This document shows, piece after piece, positions 54,595-63,854 of a stretch of DNA of 64,000 nt. Positions within the stretch are counted from its first letter, which is position 1. Every line of letters starts with the position of its first letter. Below the pieces are notes generated by a model. That model worked only from the letters and a program-made list of their open reading frames with translations. It made no database searches and was not told where the DNA came from. This DNA is from Opitutia bacterium (lineage in GTDB: Bacteria > Verrucomicrobiota > Verrucomicrobiia > Opitutales > Opitutaceae). The stretch spans positions 91,889 through 155,888 of the forward strand of contig CANJLB010000002.1 in NCBI GenBank assembly GCA_947475065.1. The letters run 5' to 3'. The position numbers and the translations under genes are program-made.

Positions 54595-55194
54595 TCACGC
54601 CGCAGCGGCCAGCTTCTGGTAGACGCTGACGCGCGCCGGCGGAAAATTCATCCACACAATCTTGGAACCATGCAGGCCGAACTGCTCGGTGCCGCGGTGC
54701 CGGCGCTGGACGAGGTCGTAGCTGTATTGCACCCAGCAGCCGCCGGGGCGGAGCTGGGCGAGGATTTTTCCCGCCAGCTCCCGCGTAAATTCGGTGCTAA
54801 ACTGCTTCAAAGGCAGGCTGGAGATGACGGTGCCGACGCGGCGCGTGCCAGCGGTGTGCGGGCGCAGCAGGCGTTCCATTTCCTGCGCGTCGCCCTGGAT
54901 GACATGGACGGAGGGGAAGCGCAGCTTCAGGAGCTCGGCGAACTTCTCACCCATCTCGATGGCGACCAGCCGGTCGGGAGGGACCCCGTGGGACAGCAGG
55001 GAAGAGGTGATCGAGCCGGTGCCAGGACCAAGCTCCAGCACGAGATCGGCCGGATCGGGCGAGAGCCAGCCCGCCATCGCCTTCCCGAGCTGGGGCGAAC
55101 TCGGCAGGACCGAGCCGATTTGCTGCGGCCGGCGCAGCCATTCGCCAAGAAAAAGGGCGCTCGCGCGGAGAGACTGGCGCATGGGTTTGGACAC
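54595..55194 (-). CDS. Class I SAM-dependent methyltransferase (PmtA-like)
   Basis: Soluble methyltransferase of 199 residues. Motif I is VLELGPGTGSIT (about 52-63), followed by the acidic loop VAIEMG, a VIQGDAQ motif II region and VISSLPLKQF as motif IV. The layout (FLGEWLRRPQQIGSVLPSS at the N-terminus, short length, LPLKQFS) resembles bacterial phospholipid N-methyltransferases of the PmtA type, which methylate phosphatidylethanolamine. rRNA methyltransferases share motif I, so the substrate is not certain. Confidence 0.82.
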   Translation of the reverse strand: MSKPMRQSLRASALFLGEWLRRPQQIGSVLPSSPQLGKAMAGWLSPDPADLVLELGPGTGSITSSLLSHGVPPDRLVAIEMGEKFAELLKLRFPSVHVIQGDAQEMERLLRPHTAGTRRVGTVISSLPLKQFSTEFTRELAGKILAQLRPGGCWVQYSYDLVQRRHRGTEQFGLHGSKIVWMNFPPARVSVYQKLAAAA

Positions 55195-55305
55195 GGGAGG
55201 AAAAGGGGTAGATCGGCCGGGACGCAGACAGGACAGACGCCCGCACGGGGCGGCGCAAGCCCGGAGATGGGGTGGCGGCAGATTTATATTCCCACCCCCC
55301 TCCGA

Positions 55306-55788
55306 TCAGGCCAGCTTGCTGGCGGGCGGGTGCGCGGACCGTTTCGGCCGGCTCGCCGGGACGGTGGACTTTTCCCAAGCGCGGACGCCGCCGCGTGTGA
55401 GCCTGAAGAGCGGGTGCGGCTCAGGCCGCACGGTGGTGGACGTGCGCCAGCGCACCGGATCACGGACGCGGAGCTTGCGACGCAGGTGCGCCCACTCGTG
55501 GAGCAGCTGCCCGCGCGTTTCGGTCAGGCGGCCGGAGTGGCGGGCGGGATTGATTTTGGCGGCGTCAAACTGATAGCCGCGTGCCACCGCCTCGGCATGC
55601 ACCCCGGCGAGATAGCTGCCGAGCGCAGCGGCGGGATCGGGCGCGGCGAGGTAGCGATGGAGCTGCGGGTGATGCCGGTAGCCTTTCGTGCGGCCGAGCA
55701 CGACGGCCTGCGCGAGCAACGCCTCGCGCCAGAGCGCTACGAGGCCCTTCGCATCAAGGTGGCGGGGATGGAGTGTCCACAGACGCAT
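55306..55788 (-). CDS. Pyrimidine dimer DNA glycosylase/endonuclease V family protein
   Basis: A 160-residue protein of the T4 endonuclease V-type family (Pyr_excise). Seen: MRLWTLHPRHLDAKGLVALWREALLAQAVVLG region start with the family pattern L-x-P-x-x-L-D-x-x-G-L-V-A-L-W-R-E, then TKGYRHHPQLHRY and HSGRLTETRGQLLHEWAHLRRKL. T4 EndoV removes UV-induced pyrimidine dimers; chromosomal relatives are assumed to do the same but are less studied. The stop is followed by a small gap to the PmtA-like gene. Confidence 0.8.
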   Translation of the reverse strand: MRLWTLHPRHLDAKGLVALWREALLAQAVVLGRTKGYRHHPQLHRYLAAPDPAAALGSYLAGVHAEAVARGYQFDAAKINPARHSGRLTETRGQLLHEWAHLRRKLRVRDPVRWRTSTTVRPEPHPLFRLTRGGVRAWEKSTVPASRPKRSAHPPASKLA

Positions 55789-55813
55789 CGGCTGGGGAGA
55801 AAAAGCGGGGGCT

Positions 55814-56617
55814 TCACTTCAGACCGCTCCGGTTCTCCGGCTGGTGCCAGCGGGCGAAGGCGACCGCGATGGCGATGAAGGCCACGAGCATCCCGCCGAG
55901 CTTCATGATGGCGGCGGCGAGGAACTGGTCATCCTGCGGAGTAAAGCCGGCGATGAGGCGGGGCGCGAACTCATACATCGGGTAAAGCACATCGGCGGAA
56001 AAAGCCAGCCAGGCAAATAGCGGCGTCATCGCGATGATGACACCGAGCAGATAGAGCATCTGCACCGCCGGCGGCCGGGGCGGCAGCTCGGTCGAGGGGC
56101 TGAGCAACGGCCACCAGTAGAACAGCGCCGCGCCGAAAAACATGACGTGCTCCGCGATGTGCACCGGCCGGTTTTCCAAGGCCAGCCCGTAAAGCACCGG
56201 CATGTGCCAGACCGCGAGCGTGATGGTATAGACGCCCCCGCACACGAGCGGATTGGCCAGCACACCCAGCAGGGGACGCAGCGCCCGCCGGCCCGTGACC
56301 GGCCGCACCAGCCAGCCGGGCAGACCGAGCAGAAACAGCACCGCCGCCGGATAGATGATGAGCTGGTGCTGCACCATATGCGCGCTCAGCAGGAAGCGTT
56401 CGCCCGCCTGATCCAGCGGCGAGCCGACCGCGAGGTAGAAGACCGCCAGCGAGGAGTAAAACTTCCATGCCTGGGCCCGGGGATAGGGCGGGGTGGGACC
56501 CTCCGGCCCGGCGAACCGGCTGCGCAGCGGGCCGGTCAGGAGCGCATAGAGCCAGCCCAGCAGGAGCAAGCCGCCCACGAGGTGCGGCTCGTTGTGCCAG
56601 TGGCGCCAGTCAATCAT
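55814..56617 (-). CDS. ctaG: caa3-type cytochrome oxidase assembly factor CtaG
   Basis: Polytopic membrane protein (267 residues, about seven hydrophobic segments) of the caa3_CtaG family, needed for CuA/CuB assembly of caa3 oxidases in Bacillus. Seen: WKFYSSLAVFYLAVGSPLD, LLSAHMVQHQLIIYPAAVLFLLG with conserved His-Met-x-Gln-His, and VWHMPVLYGLAL, HIAEHVMFFGAALFYWWPL. Last gene of the ctaC-D-E-F-G cluster, 102 bases after ctaF, matching the Bacillus gene order. Confidence 0.9.
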   Translation of the reverse strand: MIDWRHWHNEPHLVGGLLLLGWLYALLTGPLRSRFAGPEGPTPPYPRAQAWKFYSSLAVFYLAVGSPLDQAGERFLLSAHMVQHQLIIYPAAVLFLLGLPGWLVRPVTGRRALRPLLGVLANPLVCGGVYTITLAVWHMPVLYGLALENRPVHIAEHVMFFGAALFYWWPLLSPSTELPPRPPAVQMLYLLGVIIAMTPLFAWLAFSADVLYPMYEFAPRLIAGFTPQDDQFLAAAIMKLGGMLVAFIAIAVAFARWHQPENRSGLK

Positions 56618-56719
56618 GCGAAGGGTCTAGCACGGACCGCCGGGAAACACCCAGACAAAACGGAAGGACCGTTGGGCGCAACGGCCGGTGTCGCCCCTGC
56701 CTACAGGGTCCCTGGCCGC

Positions 56720-57061
56720 TCAGAGGCCGGAGAACGTCAGCGGGACGCTGGCGTGCATGCGGAAGAGAGTGACCAGCGCGAGCAACGTGCCACCGCCCAG
56801 CACCAGCCCGATGAAGAACAGGATGGTGCAGAAAATTTTATCCCAGCGCAGGTGCATGAAGTAAAAGATGACGAACATGAACTTCACGACGGAGAGCACC
56901 ACCAGACCGGTGATGACCAGCGCGGCAGGAAAAGGCAGGAAGACTGCCACGACCTCCACGCCGGTGATGACCGCGAGGAGCATCGCGATCTGCACATAGA
57001 GATGGAAGCGGCTCTCGTGATGAGCGGTGTCGGGCGCGTGGGCGGCAGCGTGGGAGGACAT
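56720..57061 (-). CDS. ctaF: Cytochrome c oxidase subunit IV
   Basis: Small membrane subunit (113 residues, three hydrophobic segments) of the caa3 oxidase, COX4_pro family. Seen: HLYVQIAMLLAVITGVEVVAVFL, VLSVVKFMFVIFYFMHLRWD (the family signature with Lys-Phe and MHLRWD) and a third C-terminal segment. Helps stability of the complex. Lies 39 bases after ctaE. Confidence 0.92.
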   Translation of the reverse strand: MSSHAAAHAPDTAHHESRFHLYVQIAMLLAVITGVEVVAVFLPFPAALVITGLVVLSVVKFMFVIFYFMHLRWDKIFCTILFFIGLVLGGGTLLALVTLFRMHASVPLTFSGL

Positions 57062-57100
57062 GGCGGGAGAAGTCTTAAGGTCGGTGAGTCTTGCGGCCGG

Positions 57101-57988
57101 TCAGGTCACGTATTCGAGCAGATAGACGACGGTGAAGATAACGATCCAGACGATGTCAACGAAGTGCCAGTAGAGGCCCATGGATTCGACATCAATGGCA
57201 TTGATCTCGGCAAAATCCACCTCGCCGCGCCGCCGGGCGAAACCAACCAGGGCGGCGAGACCAACGGCGGCGATGGCGAGCACGAGCCAGTGCGGAATCA
57301 CTGCGGTCGGAGTGAGAATCCAGGCCGAGTCGCCGAGCGTGGCAAAATAAGTGCCGGCCTGGCCTTCCTGCACGAGCAGGTAGAGATGATAGGTCGCATT
57401 CATCAACGCGACGATGGTCACGGCAAACACCGCGACATGCGCCCCGCCGCGTGCGACCCAGCCAAAGCCTGCGGGCCGGGCGGGCTTGAAGGAGCGCACA
57501 TACATCAGCACCAGCCAGAGCACCCCGATGGCCACGTGTGTGCCGTGCGTGCCCGTGAGCGTGAAAAAGGTCATGCCAAACACGTCGCCGGTGATCGTGA
57601 GGTGCTTCTCGTGGACGAAGTGGTTGAATTCGTACACCTGGCACCACAGGAAGATCAGGCCGAAGAAAATGGTCGTGAGCAGCGCGGTGCGCATGGCCCG
57701 CAGGTTGCCGCGCTGGATCGCGCTCACCGCCAGCGCCATCATCAGCGACGACATCAGGAGGATGAACGTCGAGAACGAGGTCAGCTCGAGGCTGAACACC
57801 GCGCGCGGCCCGAGTGTCTCGGGCATCGGGTTCTGGCGGTAGACGAGATGGGTTGAGATGAGCGTGCCGAAAAACATGCAGTCCGACGCCAGAAATGCCC
57901 ACATGATGAGCTTCTTATTCGGAATGCCCGTCGAGGTCGTCGGGTCGTTATGGTGGTCAATGTGACCGGCTGCGGCGTGGCTGCTCAT
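57101..57988 (-). CDS. ctaE: Cytochrome c oxidase subunit III
   Basis: Membrane subunit III of the heme-copper oxidase, 295 residues with at least seven hydrophobic segments including two extra near the C-terminus. Seen: KKLIMWAFLASDCMFFGTLI, SLELTSFSTFILLMSSLMMALAV, and FFTLTGTHGTHVAIGVLWL, the canonical THGxHV motif. Located 24 bases after ctaD. The extended C-terminal part (after residue ~230) adds segments not present in the shortest homologues. Confidence 0.93.
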   Translation of the reverse strand: MSSHAAAGHIDHHNDPTTSTGIPNKKLIMWAFLASDCMFFGTLISTHLVYRQNPMPETLGPRAVFSLELTSFSTFILLMSSLMMALAVSAIQRGNLRAMRTALLTTIFFGLIFLWCQVYEFNHFVHEKHLTITGDVFGMTFFTLTGTHGTHVAIGVLWLVLMYVRSFKPARPAGFGWVARGGAHVAVFAVTIVALMNATYHLYLLVQEGQAGTYFATLGDSAWILTPTAVIPHWLVLAIAAVGLAALVGFARRRGEVDFAEINAIDVESMGLYWHFVDIVWIVIFTVVYLLEYVT

Positions 57989-58012
57989 GGCGAAAAGGGA
58001 AAGGTGAGTGGT

Positions 58013-59953
58013 TTAGTGGCCGCCATGGCCGTGGCCCTCGCCAGCGCCCTGGTCGAGGTGGATATGGTAGCCGCCGGGGCCTTCCAGCGCCCAGAAGTAA
58101 ATCGAGAGGACCAGAATCCCGAGGCCGGTGAACGACGCGGGCGGGAAATAGTTCGCGAAGCCCAGGCCGGCGATGAGCATGCCGACACCGCCGAAGAACG
58201 GGAACCATGACTGGTCGGGCATGTGGATGCCGCCGTGCGCAGCTTCGGCCTTGATGGCGGCATCGGCGTCTTTTTTGGCCTCGGCCGGATTCTGCTTGGC
58301 GTGCCACCAGCCGTCGCGGGCGCGGACGGTCGGGATGGCGTCGAAATTGTGTTCGGGCGGCGGCGACGGAATGCTCCACTCGAGCGTGCGGCCGTCCCAC
58401 GGGTCATTGCCGACCTTCTGGCCCTTGAAATAGCTCCAGACGACGGTGGCGAAATAGATGAAGATGCCGAGGCCGAGGACGTAGGCGCTGATCGTGCAGA
58501 ACATGTTGAGACCGTTCCACTCCATGTTGGAGTCATAAGTCCAGGTGCGGCGGGGCATGCCGTTCAGCCCGAGGAAATGCATCGGGAAAAACGTGCAGTT
58601 GAAGCCCACAAAGATGACCCAGAACGAAATCTTGCCCCAGGTCTCGTCCACCATCCGGCCGAAAAATTTCGGGAACCAATAGTGGATCGCCGCCAGCAGG
58701 GCAAACGTCGCGCCGCCGATCAGCACATAGTGGAAGTGCGCGATGACAAAGTAGGTGTCCTGCTGCTGCGCGTCGGCCGGCGCGGCCGCGTGCATGATGC
58801 CGGAGAAGCCGCCGAGCATAAACATCCAGATGAAGCCGAGGGCGAAGAGCATCGGCGTGCGCATCTGGAGGTGCCCGCCCCACAGCGTGCCGATCCAGTT
58901 GAAAATCTTCACCCCGGTCGGCACCGCGATGGCCATGGTGGCGAGCGCGAACGCCGCCGTTGCGACCGCCCCAAGGCCGGTGGTGAACATGTGGTGGCTC
59001 CAGACGCCGAAGCCGATGAAGCCGATGGTCGCGCCCGAGAACACCACCACCGCATAGCCAAAGAGCGGCTTCCGGGAAAAGGTCGGGAGAATTTCCGAGA
59101 TATAGCCCATCGGCGGCAGGATCAGGATGTAAACCTCGGGATGGCCGAAAACCCAGAACAAGTGCTGCCACAGGATGGGCTGGCCGCCCCGGGAAGCCTC
59201 AAAGAACATCGTGTTGAAGTGGCGGTCAAAAATCACCTCGACCAGCGCGATGGCGATGGCCGGCATGGCCAGCACCAGCAGGAAGCTCGTGAACAGCGCC
59301 ATCCAGGTGAACACGGGCAGCCGCATCATCGTCAGGCCGGGCGCCCGCATGTTGATGATCGTGACAATGAAGTTGAGCGAAGCCGCAATGGAGGAGACGC
59401 CGAGGATCTGCAGGCCCATCGCCCACAGGTCGGCGGAGATGTCGGGCGTGAAGAGCTTCGAGGTGAGCGGTGCGTAGCCGAACCAGCCGACGGCGGGCGC
59501 ACCGGAGGGGAGCAGCCAGCCGATGTTCATGACCGTCGCACCTGCGACAAACACCCAGAGGCTGAAGGCATTCAACCGGGGAAAGGCCACGTCTCGTGCG
59601 CCGATCTGCAACGGGATGAGCAGGTTGAAAAACGCGGCATTGAGCGGCATGACGGCGAGAAAGATCATCGTCGTGCCGTGCATCGTGAACAGCTCGCCGT
59701 AGGTGTGCGCACCGAGGAAATGGTTGTTCGGCACCATGAGCTGGGTGCGGATCAGCAGCGCCTCGACGCCGCCGACGAGGAAGAAGAAAATGGCAAATGC
59801 GGCGTAGAGCACACCGATCTTCTTGTGATCCACGGTGGTGAGCCAGCTCATCAGTCCGGTCTTGGCGGTCGGACGCGCGAAGAGCAGGCCGGCCTTGGCC
59901 GGGGCATGCGCCTCCTTGGGAAGAAATTCAGATTTAACCAGTGCGTCGGCCAT
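58013..59953 (-). CDS. ctaD: Cytochrome c oxidase subunit I
   Basis: Catalytic subunit with heme a, heme a3 and CuB; reduces O2 and pumps protons. The 646-residue protein has 12 or more hydrophobic segments. Key sites: FTMHGTTMIFL (heme a His), FWVFGHPEVYILILPPMG (CuB His and the cross-linked His-Tyr), IAHFHYVLIGG (heme a3/a His pair) and a YRYLSS-free C-terminal extension. GHPEVYI shows an A-type proton channel. It ends with a His-rich tail (GEGHGHGGH). 25 bases before ctaE. Confidence 0.96.
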   Translation of the reverse strand: MADALVKSEFLPKEAHAPAKAGLLFARPTAKTGLMSWLTTVDHKKIGVLYAAFAIFFFLVGGVEALLIRTQLMVPNNHFLGAHTYGELFTMHGTTMIFLAVMPLNAAFFNLLIPLQIGARDVAFPRLNAFSLWVFVAGATVMNIGWLLPSGAPAVGWFGYAPLTSKLFTPDISADLWAMGLQILGVSSIAASLNFIVTIINMRAPGLTMMRLPVFTWMALFTSFLLVLAMPAIAIALVEVIFDRHFNTMFFEASRGGQPILWQHLFWVFGHPEVYILILPPMGYISEILPTFSRKPLFGYAVVVFSGATIGFIGFGVWSHHMFTTGLGAVATAAFALATMAIAVPTGVKIFNWIGTLWGGHLQMRTPMLFALGFIWMFMLGGFSGIMHAAAPADAQQQDTYFVIAHFHYVLIGGATFALLAAIHYWFPKFFGRMVDETWGKISFWVIFVGFNCTFFPMHFLGLNGMPRRTWTYDSNMEWNGLNMFCTISAYVLGLGIFIYFATVVWSYFKGQKVGNDPWDGRTLEWSIPSPPPEHNFDAIPTVRARDGWWHAKQNPAEAKKDADAAIKAEAAHGGIHMPDQSWFPFFGGVGMLIAGLGFANYFPPASFTGLGILVLSIYFWALEGPGGYHIHLDQGAGEGHGHGGH

Positions 59954-59992
59954 GTCGGTGAGTGGTGGGTGGAGGCTGCGGGCGGAGGCGGG

Positions 59993-61339
59993 TTACTTCA
60001 AGCTTTGCAGATAGGCGGTGAGAGCGGTGGCGTCGGCGTCCGTCAGCGCGATGTTGCGCACCGGCTGCCCGGTGGGGTTCATTTGCGGCTGGCCGCTTTC
60101 GTCGAGCTTGAGATAGCCGGCCATTTTGACCGGATAGGTAATGCCGTGAAACATCTTGTTGGACGGCTTCCAGTAGTCCGGCTCAATGAGCCAGTCCTTC
60201 ATGCGCTCCGGATTGTTTTCCAGCAGGCCGGCCGCGATCGTTGAACGGGCTCCGACGTGGGTGAGATCCGGGGCGTTGGTCCCGATGCCTTCCTGGCCGC
60301 GGATAGCATGGCACATGATGCAATTGTTGTCCCGGAACAGCCGCCGGCCGGCCGAGATGAGCGCGGTATTTTCCTGCGCGGGCGCAGGTTGCTGGCGGGC
60401 CTGCCACGCGGTGAACGCCACGCTGGCATCACCCGTGCCTGCGAGCGGGGCGAGGCGGTCGCGGCCGTCGAGATTGAGCACGGCCATCGTGCCTTTGGCG
60501 GCCGGTGTGGGGGCGAGCGGGGCGGCGGCGCGGGCGGGTTGCTTCTGGGCCGCCAGCCACTTCGCAAAGTCGTCCTTGGCGAGCGCGATCACGCGAAACT
60601 TCATGATCGAGTGCGAGTCGCCGCAATACTCGGCGCATTGTCCGAAGTAATAGCCTGGCTCGTCCGCCTGCAGCCATAGGTGATTGGGCCGGTTGGGAAT
60701 CATGTCCACCTTGCCGCCCAGTTTTGGCACCCAGAACGAGTGGATCACGTCCCCCGTCCGCAAATCAATATGCACCGGCATGCCGGCCGGAATGACCAGC
60801 TCGTTGGCCGTCACGAGGTCCGATCCAGCCGCCGTTTTTTCCGTGGGATACTCAAATTTGAACCACCATTGGTAGCCGGTGGCCTTGATCCGGTAAGCCT
60901 TGCCCTCTTCGACCAGCTTTGCGAGCTTTCCGGGCGTCTCACCGTTCTCGACATCGTAGGTGTATTTGATGCTGTGCAGGGTCGGCACCGCGATGAACAG
61001 CAGGCAGACGATGGAGCCGATGGTGAGGCCCAGCTCGACCACGGGATTGCCGTGGCTTTGCGGCGGCGGCGCGGCGTGTTCGTCCGCCTCGGTCTTGGCG
61101 CGGAATTTCAATGTCGCAACGGCCAGTGCGGAGCCCGTGATCACAAAGAGAATCAACGTCACCCAGAGAGTGATATAAAACAGGTGGAGCTGGTCCTTGG
61201 CGACAGGCCCGGCGGTCTGAAACGTGGACTGGGGGCCTTCGAGCCACAGTGCGCCCGAGGCGGGCAAGGCGAGCAAAGCGACCGCCAGCGCGGGATACGC
61301 GCGGCGCGCCAAGGAGCGGAGGAAGGCGGAGAATCGCAT
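59993..61339 (-). CDS. ctaC: Cytochrome c oxidase subunit II fused to cytochrome c (caa3 type)
   Basis: Electron-entry subunit, about 448 residues. A signal peptide is followed by two transmembrane helices (about 51-77 and 103-120). The CuA domain has H200, C235-x3-C239, H243 and M246, all CuA ligands. A Pro/Ala-rich linker leads to a C-terminal cytochrome c with CIMCH (C340, C343, H344). The fusion defines a caa3-type enzyme that can accept electrons from membrane or periplasmic carriers. ATG 61339 starts MRFSAFLRSL. First gene of the operon, divergent from the azurin-like gene with a 206-base intergenic region likely to hold both promoters. Confidence 0.95.
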   Translation of the reverse strand: MRFSAFLRSLARRAYPALAVALLALPASGALWLEGPQSTFQTAGPVAKDQLHLFYITLWVTLILFVITGSALAVATLKFRAKTEADEHAAPPPQSHGNPVVELGLTIGSIVCLLFIAVPTLHSIKYTYDVENGETPGKLAKLVEEGKAYRIKATGYQWWFKFEYPTEKTAAGSDLVTANELVIPAGMPVHIDLRTGDVIHSFWVPKLGGKVDMIPNRPNHLWLQADEPGYYFGQCAEYCGDSHSIMKFRVIALAKDDFAKWLAAQKQPARAAAPLAPTPAAKGTMAVLNLDGRDRLAPLAGTGDASVAFTAWQARQQPAPAQENTALISAGRRLFRDNNCIMCHAIRGQEGIGTNAPDLTHVGARSTIAAGLLENNPERMKDWLIEPDYWKPSNKMFHGITYPVKMAGYLKLDESGQPQMNPTGQPVRNIALTDADATALTAYLQSLK

Positions 61340-61545
61340 GATGTCGTTGAGCTGAGGCCGGCCCGCGCAGGCGCGGACACAGGCGCACCTGAGCGTTTGC
61401 AGGCCGCCGGCCATTTCAAGCACTATCTCAGTGCCCGTCCGCGTCCTCCACCCCGCTATTAAATCCCCGCGCGCCGCCCATAAGGCAGCGTGCAGGTGCA
61501 ACACGGGTATTGCCAGCCGGCTTCCTCCGCCCAAGCTAACTCGGC

Positions 61546-62070
61546 ATGAAACTCATCTTTGCCAGCGTTTTTTCCGCCACGATGCTTGCGCTTGCCGGCT
61601 GCGCTCCCAAGGAATCCCCCAAGCCTGCGCCCGCCGCCGCTCCTGCGACGGCACCCGCGACGACCGCTGCGGCTGTCGCCCCCGCCGGTCCTCGCGTGAT
61701 CGAAATCATCGTGAGTGACACGCTGGCTTTCAGCGTCAAACGCATCGAGGCCACGGCTGGTGAGGAGCTCAAGGTCACCATTACGCACACGGGCTCCATG
61801 CCCAAGGAAGCGATGGGGCATAACTTCGTCCTCTTCAACAAAGGCATCGATCTGGAGTCATTTGGTCAGGAAACCCCGATGGCCAAAGCCACCGAGTATA
61901 TCCCGCCCGGCTACGAGGCCGAGATTATTGCACACACCCGCCTGGTCGGCCCGCGCGAGAGCGACAGTGTCACTTTCAAGGCGCCCAAGGAGCCCGGCGA
62001 GTACATCTACATTTGCAGCACGCCCGGGCACTATCTTGCCGGCATGAGGGGCGTGCTCGTGGTGAAATAA
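61546..62070 (+). CDS. Azurin/plastocyanin-type copper lipoprotein
   Basis: Type 1 copper protein of 174 residues tethered by a lipid. The lipobox LALAGC places the lipidated Cys at 19; an Ala/Pro/Thr linker (20-49) follows; the cupredoxin domain runs 50-174. Copper ligands: H92 in GHNFVLF, C157 in YICSTPGHYLAGM with H162 and M167, the azurin His-Cys-His-Met set. Probable electron carrier at the membrane surface. It is divergent from the caa3 operon and may deliver electrons to its fused cytochrome c, or replace it; that is inference from location. Confidence 0.93.
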   Translation: MKLIFASVFSATMLALAGCAPKESPKPAPAAAPATAPATTAAAVAPAGPRVIEIIVSDTLAFSVKRIEATAGEELKVTITHTGSMPKEAMGHNFVLFNKGIDLESFGQETPMAKATEYIPPGYEAEIIAHTRLVGPRESDSVTFKAPKEPGEYIYICSTPGHYLAGMRGVLVVK

Positions 62071-62120
62071 CCTGCGGACGCAGGCTTGCCAACACCTGCG
62101 CGCGCCCCAACGTGGCCGGT

Positions 62121-63431
62121 ATGCCGTCCGCCGACCCTGCGCGACACCACTGGGAAAACGCCGCCGCCGGGCTTGCCGCCCGCATCAACCGCGCCGCGTG
62201 GCTTGATGCTTTTGCTCCCGGCGCGTTTGCCGCCGGCACCGCCGCCGCCGTCGCGCTCTATGCGCTGCGCCGCCTGCGTGGTCCGGAGCATTGGGCGTGG
62301 TTCGGTCTCGCGGCCGGCCTGCTGGCGGCGGGTGTCGTCGCCTGGTGGCTGGCGCGACGCTTGTTTTTCAGCCGCGGGCATGCGCGGGTTTTGCTTGAGC
62401 ATCAGCTCGGCCTCGACGCCGCCCTGAGCGCCGCGACTGACGGCGTGACCGCGTGGCCTGCGCCCGGCCCGCTGCCCCGTGTCCTCCGGTGGCACGCCCC
62501 CGGCACGCTCGGCTGGCTGGCGGGCGCGCTGGCGTTGCTCGCCGCGAGCCTGTGGCTGCCCGTGCCCGCGCTTGATTCCACCAACGTCCACCCCGTTGAA
62601 AAACCGCCCGCCCTCGCCGAGACCGAGGCCTGGCTCAAGGAACTCGCCAAACTTGATGTCATCAAACCCGAATCGCTCAAGCCGCTCGAGGACCGCGCCC
62701 GGGATCTCGCTGAAAAATCACCCGACGAGCAGTACACCCATTCCGCCCTTGAAGCCGCCGACACCCTGCGCGACCAGACCGAGGCCGCCGCCAACGACCT
62801 CGCCCGTGCGCTGGAAGCGGCCGCCGGTGCACTCGCCCCGTTTGCCGACCCGAAAACCGCGCCCGACGACGCGCAGCTCAAGGCCCTGGCCGCGCAGCTC
62901 GGGGCGGCCCTGCAGGGCATGAAGGACGGCACGCTCTCGGCCAACGCTGCGCTCCTCTCCCAGCTCGCCGCCGCCGGCGCGAATCTCGGCACACTCACAC
63001 CCGAACAGGCCGCCGACCTCGCGCGGCAATTCGCGCAAGGCGGCCAGAGCGTCCGTGGCATTCCTGGTGCTCGCCGCGGCCCGGGCGCGTCCGTCGCACG
63101 GGGGCTCCCCTCCTGGCGCGACGGTCCGGGGGGAAACCAGCCCGGTTCCGGTGGCCGCGGCGGTGGCGGTCCGCCCGCACCGCTGACCTTCGGCAATCTC
63201 AGCAACGCCGGCCTGGGCAACGCCGAGGGACTCACGGGCGACAAGCCGAACATCCCCGCCTTGGGCGACAAACTGGGGGAGACGTCCGGCCGGCACGAGG
63301 TTGACCCGGCGAAGGCCGTCGGCCCGGCCGCCGCCGGTGCCATCGCCGCTCCTGCCGCCGGTGGCGAAGCTGTTTGGGTTAACCGCCTCACCCCGGCCGA
63401 ACGCGCCGCCCTGAAAAATTTCTTCAAGTGA
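62121..63431 (+). CDS. Membrane protein of unknown function upstream of moxR
   Basis: About 436 residues with three N-terminal hydrophobic segments (roughly 33-53, 61-82, 135-155). A long Ala/Leu/Glu-rich region follows that looks helical or coiled coil (170-310, with repeated DLARALEAAAGAL-like stretches), and then a Gly/Pro-rich low-complexity tail containing GGRGGGGPP. The layout resembles DUF4175-like proteins found near MoxR/BatA genes, and a broken moxR gene lies 294 bases downstream. No enzymatic motif. ATG 62121 is chosen; the longer frame overlaps the azurin gene. Confidence 0.7.
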   Translation: MPSADPARHHWENAAAGLAARINRAAWLDAFAPGAFAAGTAAAVALYALRRLRGPEHWAWFGLAAGLLAAGVVAWWLARRLFFSRGHARVLLEHQLGLDAALSAATDGVTAWPAPGPLPRVLRWHAPGTLGWLAGALALLAASLWLPVPALDSTNVHPVEKPPALAETEAWLKELAKLDVIKPESLKPLEDRARDLAEKSPDEQYTHSALEAADTLRDQTEAAANDLARALEAAAGALAPFADPKTAPDDAQLKALAAQLGAALQGMKDGTLSANAALLSQLAAAGANLGTLTPEQAADLARQFAQGGQSVRGIPGARRGPGASVARGLPSWRDGPGGNQPGSGGRGGGGPPAPLTFGNLSNAGLGNAEGLTGDKPNIPALGDKLGETSGRHEVDPAKAVGPAAAGAIAAPAAGGEAVWVNRLTPAERAALKNFFK

Positions 63432-63450
63432 GTCCAACCCCACCCAATTT

Positions 63451-63670
63451 TAACCACAGACTTTACGGATGAACACGGATCAATCAGGCGGCAGGGCCTC
63501 ACCTTGCGTGAGGCCTAGTTCGAAAGGCCCGGCACAAGGTCGAGCCCTTCAACCGGGGCAACCCAGGGAGGACATAGGGCAATGCCCCCGTGACCTCGGC
63601 TTGGTTTCCCGGCGGTCACTGTGTCCCAACTCCGCCAACTCCTGGCTTCATGGCTTCTGAATTAATCCGT
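63451..63670. repeat. Repeat-bounded intergenic block with central hairpin
   Basis: Left end TTTTAACCACAGACTTTACG, right end GAATTAATCCGTGGTCAAAA: the right end read backward (TTTTGACCACGGATTAATTC) resembles the left. Inside, GGCCTCAC and GTGAGGCC (about 63504-63524) form a hairpin, and tggcttcatggcttctgaatt recurs near 31.7 and 33.2 kb. No gene. Confidence 0.5.
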
Positions 63671-63725
63671 GGTCAAAAACTCGGTCTTCATCCTTCTCCC
63701 TTCATAACTTATCCTACTTCCGTTC

Positions 63726-63854
63726 ATGCCCACGCCCCTCTCCGAAACCGAGATCGCCTCCGCCACCACCTCGCTCACGCGCCTGCTCGACACCCTCGAC
63801 ACCGTCCTCTTCGGCCAGCGCGAGCTGATCGAGCTCGTCGTCATCGGGGTGCTA
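63726..63854 (+). pseudogene. MoxR-type AAA+ ATPase, interrupted after ~43 codons
   Basis: The N-terminus MPTPLSETEIASATTSLTRL continues with LDTVLFGQRELIELVVIGVL, which matches the segment just before the Walker A of MoxR proteins (FGQREL... followed in relatives by LAGGHVLLEGVPGLAKT-type sequence). Instead of Walker A, the frame enters the end of an IS630-type element and stops at 63879. The break lies at the TA of the Leu codon CTA (63853-63854), the known target dinucleotide of IS630. Whether the rest of moxR continues beyond the element is outside the window. Confidence 0.75.

Noticed and set aside
58223..60244. A 673-codon plus-strand frame across ctaD
   Set aside because: Antisense shadow of cytochrome oxidase subunit I; no domain, extreme charged composition.
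62071..62084. CCTGCG-GA-CGCAGG hairpin after the azurin gene as a terminator
   Set aside because: The loop is only two bases and no T-run follows.
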